The notes under the pieces are model-generated. The model did no database searches and had not been told where the DNA came from. It was given only the letters and a program-made list of their open reading frames with translations. Below are positions 44,578 through 52,645 of a stretch of 64,000 nucleotides of DNA, piece by piece. The number at the start of each line of letters is the position of its first letter. Within the stretch, counting starts at the first letter, position 1. Source of the DNA: JAXMAR01 sp046350295 (GTDB lineage: Bacteria; Planctomycetota; Planctomycetia; Gemmatales; Gemmataceae); NCBI GenBank assembly GCA_046350295.1, contig JAXMAR010000027.1, positions 1-64,000 of the forward strand, given 5' to 3'. The position numbers were made by a program, and so were the translations under genes.

Positions 44578-46005
44578 CTACCCGACGGTGTCGCCGCTTG
44601 CCAGGTTTTTCTTAGCGTGCGGCTTCGCCAGAAACGAGAGGAGCGGCGCGGTCATCAGCGTGGTGACGAGGGCCATCAGGACGAGCATCGCGAAGAGACG
44701 GGGGGACAGGATGCCCATCTCCAGGCCGACGTTCAGCACGATCAGCTCCATGAGCCCGCGCGTGTTGACGAGGATGCCGAGGCCCAGGCTCGTGGAGTGA
44801 CCGAGCCCCGTCAATCGCCCGGCGACATATGCGCCGCCGATCTTGCCGGCGGCCGCGACGAGGATGATCAAACCGCAAATGAGCCATGCTTCGGTTCCCT
44901 GCACGAGGCCGATCTGCGTTCGCAGGCCGGTGTAGGCGAAGAAGGCCGGGAGGAGCAGGCCAGTGACCGGCAACTCCAGGCGCTGTGTCAGGTCCTCGGT
45001 CAGCTTGCTCTCATGCGGCACGAGGGCGCCGAGGAGGAAAGCGCCGAAGAGGGCGTGGATGCCGATCGCCTCGGTTGCGAGGGCGGCGAGCAAGAGGGGC
45101 ACGAATACCCAGGGCAAGAGTCGCGGCCGCAAGTCCTCACGGGCCTCGTAGAGTAGCGTGAACCAGGCGACGGCGGGGCGAGCGAACAAGACCATGAACG
45201 CCAGGAAGAGCAGGCTGTAGAGCATGACGGCGCCGGCGCCGCTCGCGTCGGCCTGGACGATGCCGACGACCAGGGCGAGGAGCGTCCAGGCGGAGATATC
45301 GTCGATGGCGGCGGTAAGGAGGGCGAGGGCGCCGAGAGGCGTTTGCGTGAGGCGCAGGTCGCTGAGGATGCGGGCGAGGACCGGAAAGGCGGTGACGGCC
45401 AGGGAGACGCCGAGGAAGAGAGCGAATGGCGTGAACGAGACCCCGCTGGGCGCGAAGCCGGGAAAGAGGAGGAGCGCGAGAATGGCGCCTCCGAGAAACG
45501 GGACGATCATGCTGACATGGGCGATGAAGGCGGTCGACTGCACGTGCTGCCGAAAGGGCGCCGTGTTCAACTCCAGGCCGACCAGGAAGAGGTAGGTGAT
45601 GACGCCGACCTGCGCCAGCGCTCCCAGCTGAGGCGCCGCGTCCGCGGGAAACACGAAACGCATGGCCTCGGGCGAGATCTGGCCCAGGAGAGACGGCCCC
45701 AGCACGATCCCAGCCACGACCTCCGCGATGACCGGCGGCTCCTTGAAGCGCATGAACACCAGGCCGAGCAGACGCCCGGCGAGCAGCACGGCGGCGAGAG
45801 CGAGAAGCAGGTGGGCCACGCTGCTCGACGGCGCCGCGGGCGCTTCGGGCTGAACGACCGGAGCCGCCTCGGCCAAGCCCTCACCGACGTAGCGCACGGC
45901 GAAAAACGCGCCGAGGCCGGCGACAAGGAAGAGGGCGTAGAGCAACACCGTGCGCCGCGGGCGCGGCGCTGGCAGTGACAACGACGTTGGCTCGGCGGCG
46001 GACAT
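44578..46005 (-). CDS. CPA2-family cation:proton antiporter
   Basis: 475 residues with about 12 hydrophobic segments. Diagnostic parts are VIAEVVAGIVLGPSLLGQI, ITYLFLVGLELNTAPFRQH, the ion-binding stretch LLTAAIDDISAWTLLALVVG (paired acidic residues) and GIHALFGAFLLGALVPHESK. The end FAMLVLMALVTTLMTAPLLS follows LGILVNTRGLMELIVLNVGL. Members exchange Na+ or K+ for protons. No C-terminal TrkA-N domain, so regulated differently from KefB/KefC. The N-terminal ~65 residues form an extra TM plus Pro-rich stretch. Confidence 0.92.
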   Translation of the reverse strand: MSAAEPTSLSLPAPRPRRTVLLYALFLVAGLGAFFAVRYVGEGLAEAAPVVQPEAPAAPSSSVAHLLLALAAVLLAGRLLGLVFMRFKEPPVIAEVVAGIVLGPSLLGQISPEAMRFVFPADAAPQLGALAQVGVITYLFLVGLELNTAPFRQHVQSTAFIAHVSMIVPFLGGAILALLLFPGFAPSGVSFTPFALFLGVSLAVTAFPVLARILSDLRLTQTPLGALALLTAAIDDISAWTLLALVVGIVQADASGAGAVMLYSLLFLAFMVLFARPAVAWFTLLYEAREDLRPRLLPWVFVPLLLAALATEAIGIHALFGAFLLGALVPHESKLTEDLTQRLELPVTGLLLPAFFAYTGLRTQIGLVQGTEAWLICGLIILVAAAGKIGGAYVAGRLTGLGHSTSLGLGILVNTRGLMELIVLNVGLEMGILSPRLFAMLVLMALVTTLMTAPLLSFLAKPHAKKNLASGDTVG

Positions 46006-46074
46006 TCATGCGTCTCTAAAAGGCGAGCATCGCGGTGCAAGCGCGATGTGGCATCGTCTCACGCTGGATCAGAG

Positions 46075-47334
46075 TCAGGCCGGCGTCCTCTCCCCCGCCG
46101 TCGCAAAGGCGTTCTCGGCCCGCATCGTGTCGATCGCCGGCCAGAGGGCGTCGACGTCGTCCTTGAAGAGGTCGCCGATGAGAACGTCGGTCACGTAGCC
46201 CTTAAGGTGCGGGTAGCGGCGGACGAACTTGCCGAAGCTGAGGCCGTCGTAAAACTCGTTGACGAGACGGCGCATGCGGTCCATGCCCTTGCCGAAGTCG
46301 TGCTCCCATTTGCCGAGCTGGGCCGCCGAGGTGTCCCCCTTGGCCAGGCCTTCGTTGATGGCGTCGGCAGCCATCTCGCCGGACTTGAGGGCGAGGAGCA
46401 CCCCGGAGGAGTAAAGGGGATCGAGAAAGCCAAAGGCGTCGCCGACGAGCGTCCAGCCGTCTCCGGCCGCTTGTTTGGCGCGATACGAGTACTCCTTGGC
46501 GGCGCGGAAGGGGGAGACGCGCGTCGCCCCGGCGAGGCGCGGCTTGAGCCCGGGGCAGCGATCGACCTCCTCGGAGTAGATTTTCTCGTAGTCCTTGCCG
46601 CGGTTCTTGAGGAGGTAATCGAAGGAGGCGACGACACCCACCGAGATGATGTCGTCGTGCTGGGGGATGTACCAGAACCAGCCGTGCTTGCCCTGCGTCT
46701 GGATGACGAGCGTGGCGCCCTCGTCGCGGCCCGCGTCGCGCTGGGCGCCTTGCCAGTAGGTCCAGCAGGCGGATTTGCGCAGGAGCGGATCCCACTGGCG
46801 CAGCTTGAGCCGGTCGAGGATCAGCGAGCTTTGCCCGCTGGCGTCGACGACGACCTCGGCGCGGACCGTGCGCTCCTGCCTGTCGCCCAGGACGACGCGG
46901 ACGCCGACCGCGCGGCTGCCCTCGAACAGCACTTCCAGCACGCGGGCGCCCTGATGGACCTCGACGCCATGCTCGGCCGCGTTCTTGAGCATGAGATCGT
47001 CGAACTCGCTGCGCAGCACCTGCCACGTCTGCGACGATTCGTGCGGCCGATGATCGACAAAGTAGAACGGCTCGGAAAGCTTACCGTGCTGGTTGATGAA
47101 CTGGACGCTGTACTTCTTGATGAAGTGGCTCGACCGCATCTTGTCGAGCATGTCCAGCCGCTTGAGGGTCCAGTAGGTCTGCGGAATGAGGGACTCGCCG
47201 ATGTGGAAGCGGGGAAAGTACTCGCGCTCGAAGAGGACGACCTTGTGTCCCTTCTGCGCGATCAGCGTGGAGACGGTCGAGCCCGCCGGCCCGCCGCCGA
47301 TGACGATTACCGCAGGATTCTGCGTGACGTTCAC
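46075..47334 (-). CDS. FAD-dependent halogenase-like oxidoreductase
   Basis: 419 residues. The FAD-binding GGGPAGS is at 13-19, followed by FPRFHIGESLIPQTYWTLKR, typical of flavin halogenases and related monooxygenases. GWFWYIP at 218-224 matches the GWxWxIP halogenase signature, and a lysine pair in FIKKYSVQF (73-74) sits where the halogenating Lys is expected. The last FAD motif is GDAFGFLDPLYSSGVLLALK. The enzyme may chlorinate a phenolic or pyrrole-type substrate; tryptophan is less likely because the insert regions look different. It lies 36 bases after the MarR stop in the same direction, so it is probably regulated by it. Confidence 0.85.
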   Translation of the reverse strand: MNVTQNPAVIVIGGGPAGSTVSTLIAQKGHKVVLFEREYFPRFHIGESLIPQTYWTLKRLDMLDKMRSSHFIKKYSVQFINQHGKLSEPFYFVDHRPHESSQTWQVLRSEFDDLMLKNAAEHGVEVHQGARVLEVLFEGSRAVGVRVVLGDRQERTVRAEVVVDASGQSSLILDRLKLRQWDPLLRKSACWTYWQGAQRDAGRDEGATLVIQTQGKHGWFWYIPQHDDIISVGVVASFDYLLKNRGKDYEKIYSEEVDRCPGLKPRLAGATRVSPFRAAKEYSYRAKQAAGDGWTLVGDAFGFLDPLYSSGVLLALKSGEMAADAINEGLAKGDTSAAQLGKWEHDFGKGMDRMRRLVNEFYDGLSFGKFVRRYPHLKGYVTDVLIGDLFKDDVDALWPAIDTMRAENAFATAGERTPA

Positions 47335-47370
47335 GGTAACAACCTTTCAACGAAAAACGACACGGGCGAA

Positions 47371-47856
47371 CTAGCCCACCGATTGCCAAACGCCGCCTTC
47401 TTCCTCGTGGGGCGCCCGGGCGCGGCGGAGCAGGGCGCCGAGCCGCTTCAGGTCCGCGGCGGACAGGTGGCCGAGCTGCCGCCGATGGCAGGCGCGGAGC
47501 GGCTGGGCCATGTCCGCGACGAGCGTTCGGCCGGCGGAGGTGATGCCGACATGAACGACGCGGCGGTTGTCCGCGAGGCGTTCGCGGCAAACCAGGCCCA
47601 GCTGTTCGAGGCGATCGATCATGCGGGTGATGTCCGGGGCGCGGGAGATCAGGCGGCGGCCCAAATCGAGCGTCGCCAGCTTGGCGGGGTGGGCCGCTCG
47701 CAACAGGCGCAGGACGTTGTACTGCTGGGCCGTGAGCCCGTAGCGGTCAAACAGGTCCTCCTCGATTTGCCGGAGGCGATCGTAGGTGCGCCACAAGCTG
47801 AGGAAGACTTCCTGCTCGAGGGAATCGAAGCGCGGCGCCGCGACGGAGCTTTTCAT
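47371..47856 (-). CDS. MarR-family regulator of the halogenase operon
   Basis: 161 residues from MKSSVAAPRFDSLEQEVFLS. The winged helix reads GLTAQQYNVLRLLRAAHPAK, LATLDLGRRLISRAPDITRM and IDRLEQLGLVCRERLADNRR, followed by HVGITSAGRTLVADMAQPL. First gene of a two-gene unit with the halogenase. Overlapping palindromes 16-44 bases upstream of its ATG are the likely binding sites, implying self-repression. The longer frame to 47931 would start inside that operator and is rejected. Confidence 0.9.
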   Translation of the reverse strand: MKSSVAAPRFDSLEQEVFLSLWRTYDRLRQIEEDLFDRYGLTAQQYNVLRLLRAAHPAKLATLDLGRRLISRAPDITRMIDRLEQLGLVCRERLADNRRVVHVGITSAGRTLVADMAQPLRACHRRQLGHLSAADLKRLGALLRRARAPHEEEGGVWQSVG

Positions 47857-47871
47857 GCAGGCATTATGCCT

Positions 47872-47900
47872 GTCTGGACGATAATTGTCCAGACAATTAT
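47872..47900. promoter_or_regulatory. Overlapping palindromic MarR operator
   Basis: GTCTGGAC (47872-47879) and GTCCAGAC (47887-47894) form a perfect inverted repeat with a 7-base spacer. ATAATTGTC (47881-47889) and GACAATTAT (47892-47900) form a second perfect repeat around the centre CA. Both lie just upstream of the MarR ATG at 47856, a usual place for MarR autorepression. The two centres are about 7-8 bases apart, allowing two dimers on opposite faces or alternative sites. Confidence 0.75.
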
Positions 47901-47983
47901 TTGGGCAGGTTCGTTGCGTTTCAGCATGCATGGGTGCGTGGAATGGATGAAACGTAAACCACCGGGCCGGCAGCCGCTCTGAT

Positions 47984-48343
47984 CTACTTCACGCGCGGCC
48001 CGAGCACGAACGCCTCGCGCATCGCCTCGGCCTGCTCCGCGGTCATCTCCCCCTTCTGGAGCCAGACGCGGTAGCGCACGTGCAGCGGATGCTCTTTCGT
48101 CAGGTCGTAGGCGAAGTAGCAGCCGAAGCGGCCGTAGTCGCGCTCGCTGTAGCGTTTCTCGCCGGGGTTGTCGGGATGGTCGATGTAGAGGACGGAGTAG
48201 CGCTGGCCGTCGATGACGAAGCTCATCACGTTCCACGGCAGGTTGACGGGCCCGCCCTTCTTGGCGTCCCAATTTCGCGTCTCGCCCAGTTTGCCCTTGC
48301 CGTCGGGCCGGAGGTAATAGGTCTGCTTCGCGTTTTCCGGCAT
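47984..48343 (-). CDS. PmoA-like (DUF6807) protein, C-terminal part
   Basis: This holds the C-terminal ~119 residues of the protein begun upstream: TYYLRPDGKGKLGETRNWDA, PVNLPWNVMSFVIDGQRYSV, YIDHPDNPGEKRYSERDYGR, FGCYFAYDLTKEHPLHVRYR and VWLQKGEMTAEQAEAM. Motif order and spacing continue that protein after a one-base shift between about 48350 and 48410. The local ATG is therefore probably internal. Confidence 0.8.
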   Translation of the reverse strand: MPENAKQTYYLRPDGKGKLGETRNWDAKKGGPVNLPWNVMSFVIDGQRYSVLYIDHPDNPGEKRYSERDYGRFGCYFAYDLTKEHPLHVRYRVWLQKGEMTAEQAEAMREAFVLGPRVK

Positions 48344-48350
48344 GGAGACA

Positions 48351-49238
48351 TCATTGGCGGCGCGGAACTGGAAGCCGGCGTGCTGCGGATCGCCGTCGAG
48401 GGTGGACCTTGCCGCCGGTTGTCGTGAGCGTGATGTCGGCGTCGATGAGCGTGCCGCCGGGGACGTTGTAGACGGTGAGCTTGCGCGCCTCCTCGGCGAA
48501 GATCTCCTTCTTTACGCCGTGCCAGGCGACGCAAACCGTGTGCGAGGCGAAGACGGGCCCGGCCTCCTCGGTCATGAACGCCTCGTGCGAGAGGTGGGCG
48601 TCCCCCGTGCAGTGCCAGGTGTCGGCCGCTTTCTTGTCGCCGTAGGTCACCTTGTTGAAGCCGAACATGAGGCCGCGGTGGTGTGGGTAGAGGAGTTTCT
48701 TGGGATCGGTGTGGGGATCGGTCTGGCCGCCGTTGGTGACGAAGCGTTTGCCGTCCGGATCCCAGAGATGGTGGAACACTTTGTAAGTGCGGTTCCGTTT
48801 CTCCTTGGTCGAGTCGTCGAACGCCGCGTGCATGTAGCGCATCACGGGGCGCCTCGACGTGCCGTCTTTCAACTCGAGGTCGGCGTAGTCGTCCGACTTC
48901 TTCACCCACGCGAAGTGCGGGCCGGCCTCCTCGCCCGTGGTCAGCTCGGCTTGCAACTTCCGCGTGGCGCCGGCCTTCAACTCCGGCAGGATGAAGACGA
49001 GGTCGCGGCCGCCGGTCTTGTCGTCAGGCGGCGTGAGCTGCCCAAGCGCGATCTTGGCGTCGCCGGCGAAGACGCGCGCTCCCTTGTAGTCGGCCAGCTT
49101 CTTCGTCGCTTTGAGCGAGATGCGGATCGGGACGTTCCTCTCGTCGAGCTTGCCGCCCGCTACCTCGAAGGTGATCTTCTCCTGAGCGGCGGCAAAGAGA
49201 GGGACGATCAGGACGAGCAGCGTGGAGAGGCGTTTCAT
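48351..49238 (-). CDS. Secreted PmoA-like (DUF6807) protein, N-terminal part
   Basis: Signal peptide MKRLSTLLVLIVPLFAAAQE, then an Ig-like N-terminal region and the DUF6807 core (PVMRYMHAAFDDSTKEKRNR, VFHHLWDPDGKRFVTNGGQ, LLYPHHRGLMFGFNKVTYGD, WHCTGDAHLSHEAF). The family is annotated as methane oxygenase PmoA-like, but no activity is proven; planctomycetes have many exported members, perhaps for glycan handling. The conserved HHRG and H/D residues are intact. The frame breaks after ITLTTTGGKVH and continues in the downstream piece. Confidence 0.85.
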   Translation of the reverse strand: MKRLSTLLVLIVPLFAAAQEKITFEVAGGKLDERNVPIRISLKATKKLADYKGARVFAGDAKIALGQLTPPDDKTGGRDLVFILPELKAGATRKLQAELTTGEEAGPHFAWVKKSDDYADLELKDGTSRRPVMRYMHAAFDDSTKEKRNRTYKVFHHLWDPDGKRFVTNGGQTDPHTDPKKLLYPHHRGLMFGFNKVTYGDKKAADTWHCTGDAHLSHEAFMTEEAGPVFASHTVCVAWHGVKKEIFAEEARKLTVYNVPGGTLIDADITLTTTGGKVHPRRRSAARRLPVPRRQ

Positions 49239-49395
49239 TGGGGTCTCGTGCAGGGGGTGGTGGCGAGTCGCGATGACGCTATCCTGCCCTTCCCGGCCGC
49301 CCTCGTCAAGTGTCGCGGCCCTATGCCCGAGCGACTTTATCCGCTACTTTGAACGAAGACCCACCGACAGGCGTCTTTCCAGCCAGGAGCGATTC

Positions 49396-50466
49396 ATGTT
49401 TTTTCGTCGCAGCGTCCTGCCGGGGCTCGCTTTGTTTTTGTTTGCGGGGGTTAGCTTCGCCGGGGACCACAAGACGCCGCCTGAACTGATGCCGGCGCCC
49501 GTCACCTTGCCGAAGGACGCGGCGGCCGAGTTCCTGAGCGCCCTCAAGAAGCAGACCGGCAATGCCGTCTTCGATCTGCGCTCGAGCAAGGACTTCCGCC
49601 TGCCCGAGTTGGGCGCCACCACCTTCTGGCCCGCTCTCGACGCCTTTTGCCGCAAGAACGGTTGCCGCGTCTCCATGCACCACAACCCGCAGGCCGCCAC
49701 CCTGCTCGACGGCTCGGAGAAGGAGATCCCCGTCGCCTATGACGGCATCTTCCGCGTCGCCCTCGATCGGGTCGCCCTGGTGCGCGACTTCGATCAGGCC
49801 GTGCACCGCTGCCAGGTCGCCGTGCAGGTCGGCTGGGAACCGCGTTTCCGGCCCTTTTTCATGGACGTCGGCAAGTGCGAAGCGGTCTACGCCGGCGGCA
49901 AGGAGAAGATGACGGTCGACATGAGCGGGCAAGGGAAGCAGGAGTTGACGGGGGCGGGTGGCAGCGCCATCGTGTATCGCTTCCCGGCGCCTCCCAAGCG
50001 CAGCTTCGACCACATCGAGACGCTCACGGGGACCATGACCGTCATCGGGCCGACGCGCATGCTCGCCTTCGCCTTCGACAAGCTGCGCCCGATCGCCAGG
50101 ACGGAGGCGCCGCGCAAGGAGACGCAGGAGCAGGTGAGCGTGACGCTGAGGGAGGTGAAAACCCAGCTGGATCGCTGGACCGTCACCCTGGAGATCGAGA
50201 ACGCGCCGGGCGTGCCGGAGTTCGAGAGCTATCAATCGTGGTGGGGGCACAACGAGGTCGCGTTGGTCCGCGGCAAGGAGCGCTGGGTCGCCACGCTGAC
50301 GGAGGACGACGGGAAGGCGCAGCGCGCCACGCTCGTCTACGATTTCGCCGACGCGCGCCGCGTCAAGGGGAGCAAGCTGGGCGACTGGACGCTGACCGTC
50401 ACCACGCCGCACCGCATCGTCGAGGTCCCGGTGCGTTTTCAGATCCGCGACATCGAACTACCGTAG
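49396..50466 (+). CDS. Secreted hypothetical protein
   Basis: 356 residues with a signal peptide (MFFRRSVLPGLALFLFAGVS). Then come AAEFLSALKKQTGNAVFDLR and TFWPALDAFCRKNGCRVSMH, resembling the secretin/STN-like N-terminal fold used in exported planctomycete proteins, followed by beta-rich domains (FRVALDRVALVRDFDQAVHR, WTVTLEIENAPGVPEFESYQ). No catalytic motif recognised. ATG at 49396 follows AGGAG by 6 bases; longer in-frame starts are less likely. An imperfect hairpin follows. Confidence 0.72.
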   Translation: MFFRRSVLPGLALFLFAGVSFAGDHKTPPELMPAPVTLPKDAAAEFLSALKKQTGNAVFDLRSSKDFRLPELGATTFWPALDAFCRKNGCRVSMHHNPQAATLLDGSEKEIPVAYDGIFRVALDRVALVRDFDQAVHRCQVAVQVGWEPRFRPFFMDVGKCEAVYAGGKEKMTVDMSGQGKQELTGAGGSAIVYRFPAPPKRSFDHIETLTGTMTVIGPTRMLAFAFDKLRPIARTEAPRKETQEQVSVTLREVKTQLDRWTVTLEIENAPGVPEFESYQSWWGHNEVALVRGKERWVATLTEDDGKAQRATLVYDFADARRVKGSKLGDWTLTVTTPHRIVEVPVRFQIRDIELP

Positions 50467-50468
50467 CT

Positions 50469-50543
50469 CACCGCGGAGAACGCGGAGAGAACCAAGCCAG
50501 TTTGTCTGTGTTGGACGCCGCGTTCTCTCTGTCCTCCGCGGTG
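50469..50543 (+). terminator. Imperfect hairpin after the 356-residue gene
   Basis: CACCGCGGAG at 50469-50478 pairs with CTCCGCGGTG at 50534-50543, and the adjacent GAGAGAAC and GTTCTCTC stretches extend the pairing around a long loop. Begins 3 bases after the stop codon. No T-run; a processing or termination structure is inferred. Confidence 0.5.
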
Positions 50544-50676
50544 GCCACGGGCGTCTTCCCAATCTTCCCAATCTGCCGCCTGTGCGGATTGTTCCGTCTT
50601 TGCGTTCACTTCGCCCCGTCTCGCTGCCGACATTAAGTTGCAGATAATGCGCTTCCTGCATGAAAGGAGATCAGGG

Positions 50677-52518
50677 ATGGCGAAGACGTTGCGCGCCGCG
50701 CTCTTCATTGCCGCTCTCGCCTGCTGGGCCGGACAGGCTCAGGCCAACCCCAAGGTGATTGCCGTTCTCAAATACACGCCGCGCCAGCCGGGCGTGCAGG
50801 TCAGCTCCCCGAGCGAAGCCGAAATCGCCAAGTGCGACCTCCAGGTGATCAAGGTCGGCAAGGGCGCCGGCTACGAGCTCAAGGACCCGACCGGCAAGCT
50901 GCTGCGCCGTTTCCTCGATACCGACGGCGACGGCAAGCTCGACGTCTGGTCCTACTACAAGGAAGGCGTCGAGGTCTATCGCGAGATCGACGTCAACAAG
51001 AACGAGATCCCCGATCACTACCGCTGGCTCGGCACGGGGGGCATGAAGTGGGGCCTCGACCTCAACGAAGACGGCAAGATCGACACCTGGCGCATGATCT
51101 CCGCCGAGGAGGCCGCCCAGGAAGCGTTCCTCGCCCTCGCCGCCAACGACTATGGCCGCTTCAAGGCGCTGCTGATCACCGAGGCGGAGATGCGGGCGCT
51201 CAAGCTGGCGCCCAAGGAGATGGCGCGGCTGACGAGCGCCCAGAAGACTGCTCAAGCCAAATTCGAGAAGCAGGCGGCGGCGCTGGCCGGCGCGGAGTTC
51301 GAGCGTGTCGAGAGCGTCACCGCTCCGAGCTGCTTCCCCGCCGACGAAGTCTCCGAGCAGGACGTGATCAAGTTCCCGTCCCGGCAGGTCTTGTACAAGG
51401 TAAAGGACAAGCACGACCTGCTCGAGACCGGTGAGCTGATTCAGGTTGGCTACGCCTGGCGATTGACAGACGCGCCTGGGCAGGCCGCCAGCGATGCGCC
51501 GGCGGCGACCGATCCCAACCTCCAGAAGCTCTACAACGACCTCGCCAAGCTCGACGCGGCCGCGCCGCCGGCGCCGCCCACCGTCGAGAAGAACGCGGCG
51601 GTGGCCAAGTACAACCTCGATCGCGCCGAGATCCTGGCGAAGCTGGCCCCGATCGAGCCCAAGGCGGTCCAAAAGGAGATCTGGACCAAGCAAATCTTTG
51701 ACAACCTGGGCACGGCACACCAGGCCGGCTCCGACGCGGCCATGCCGAAGCTCGACGCTCTGTGCAAGGACCTCGCCTCGAAGGAGCCGGCCGGCGCCAT
51801 GACGGCGTACGCGACGTTCCGGTTGATTTCGTCCGGCTACCTGCGCGACCTCTCCGAGGACACGGCCAATCCGGGGAAAGTGCAGGACGCCTATTTCGCC
51901 AAGCTGAGCAAGTTTGTCGAGTCGTTCCCGAAGGCGGAAGACACTCCGGACGCTCTGCAGCAGCTCGCCATGGGAAGCGAATACAACGGCAAGGACGAGG
52001 AAGCCAAGCGCTGGTATCAGCAGCTTGTCACCAACTTCCCGAGCCATCGCACGGTGGAGCAGTGCAAGGGCGCCATTCGCCGGCTCGATCTCGTGGGCCG
52101 CGAAATGGAATTGAAGGGACCGTTGTTGAAAGGCCCCGGCGCCTTCGACCTCAGCGCGACCAAGGGCAAAGTGGTCGTCGTCTACTACTGGGCGCAGCAC
52201 GTCAAGATCTGCGATCGCGACTTCGCCTCGCTCAAGACTCTCGCGTCCGCCTATGGCGGCAAGGGCCTGGAGATCGTGACTGTCAACCTGGACGAGAGCA
52301 AGGACACGGACCTCGCCAAGAAATTCGTTGGCGACCACCTTGTGACGGGACATCACGTCCACCAGGACGGCCCCGAGGCCGGGTTGAACGGTCCGCTCGC
52401 GACCTACTACGGTATCAACAGCCTGCCGACCGTCGTCATCATCGGTCGCGACGGCCGGGTGCAGAATCGCACCATCCAGGTGAACGACCTGGAGGCGGCG
52501 CTGAAGAAGGCGTTGTAA
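50677..52518 (+). CDS. Secreted protein with calcium-type repeats and a thioredoxin-like C-terminus
   Basis: 613 residues with a signal peptide (TLRAALFIAALACWAGQAQA). Residues ~70-150 hold DxDGDG-type loops: DTDGDGKLDVWSYYKEG, DVNKNEIPDHYRWL and DLNEDGKIDTWRMIS. A helical middle (TPR-like, KRWYQQLVTNFPSHRTVEQC) leads to a TlpA/thioredoxin-like domain (KVVVVYYWAQHVKICDRDFA, LEIVTVNLDESKDTDLAKKF, YGINSLPTVVIIGRDGRV). The usual CxxC is absent: only one Cys remains near that site, so a redox role is doubtful. ATG at 50677 follows AAAGGAGA. Confidence 0.8.
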   Translation: MAKTLRAALFIAALACWAGQAQANPKVIAVLKYTPRQPGVQVSSPSEAEIAKCDLQVIKVGKGAGYELKDPTGKLLRRFLDTDGDGKLDVWSYYKEGVEVYREIDVNKNEIPDHYRWLGTGGMKWGLDLNEDGKIDTWRMISAEEAAQEAFLALAANDYGRFKALLITEAEMRALKLAPKEMARLTSAQKTAQAKFEKQAAALAGAEFERVESVTAPSCFPADEVSEQDVIKFPSRQVLYKVKDKHDLLETGELIQVGYAWRLTDAPGQAASDAPAATDPNLQKLYNDLAKLDAAAPPAPPTVEKNAAVAKYNLDRAEILAKLAPIEPKAVQKEIWTKQIFDNLGTAHQAGSDAAMPKLDALCKDLASKEPAGAMTAYATFRLISSGYLRDLSEDTANPGKVQDAYFAKLSKFVESFPKAEDTPDALQQLAMGSEYNGKDEEAKRWYQQLVTNFPSHRTVEQCKGAIRRLDLVGREMELKGPLLKGPGAFDLSATKGKVVVVYYWAQHVKICDRDFASLKTLASAYGGKGLEIVTVNLDESKDTDLAKKFVGDHLVTGHHVHQDGPEAGLNGPLATYYGINSLPTVVIIGRDGRVQNRTIQVNDLEAALKKAL

Positions 52519-52559
52519 CAACCCTGGAGACGAGGAACCGATCCCCCGAGGTTCCGCGA

Positions 52560-52590
52560 GAAGCCCCCGTGCCTGCACGGGGGCTTCTTT
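52560..52590 (+). terminator. 13-bp hairpin terminator after the thioredoxin-like gene
   Basis: GAAGCCCCCGTGC (52560-52572) pairs perfectly with GCACGGGGGCTTC (52575-52587), a 2-base loop, followed by TTT. It starts 42 bases after the stop. Because the gene beyond is convergent, it could serve both. Confidence 0.8.
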
Positions 52591-52645
52591 GTATTTCCGG
52601 GAGCCGCATCCTTCGAGAGGGCCCGGATCTTGTCAAGCCGATTTC

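Noticed and set aside
49321..52578. Long minus-strand frames of 363 and 635 codons
   Set aside because: Leu/Val/Arg/Gly repeats without domains; the plus-strand genes with signal peptides and RBSs are real.
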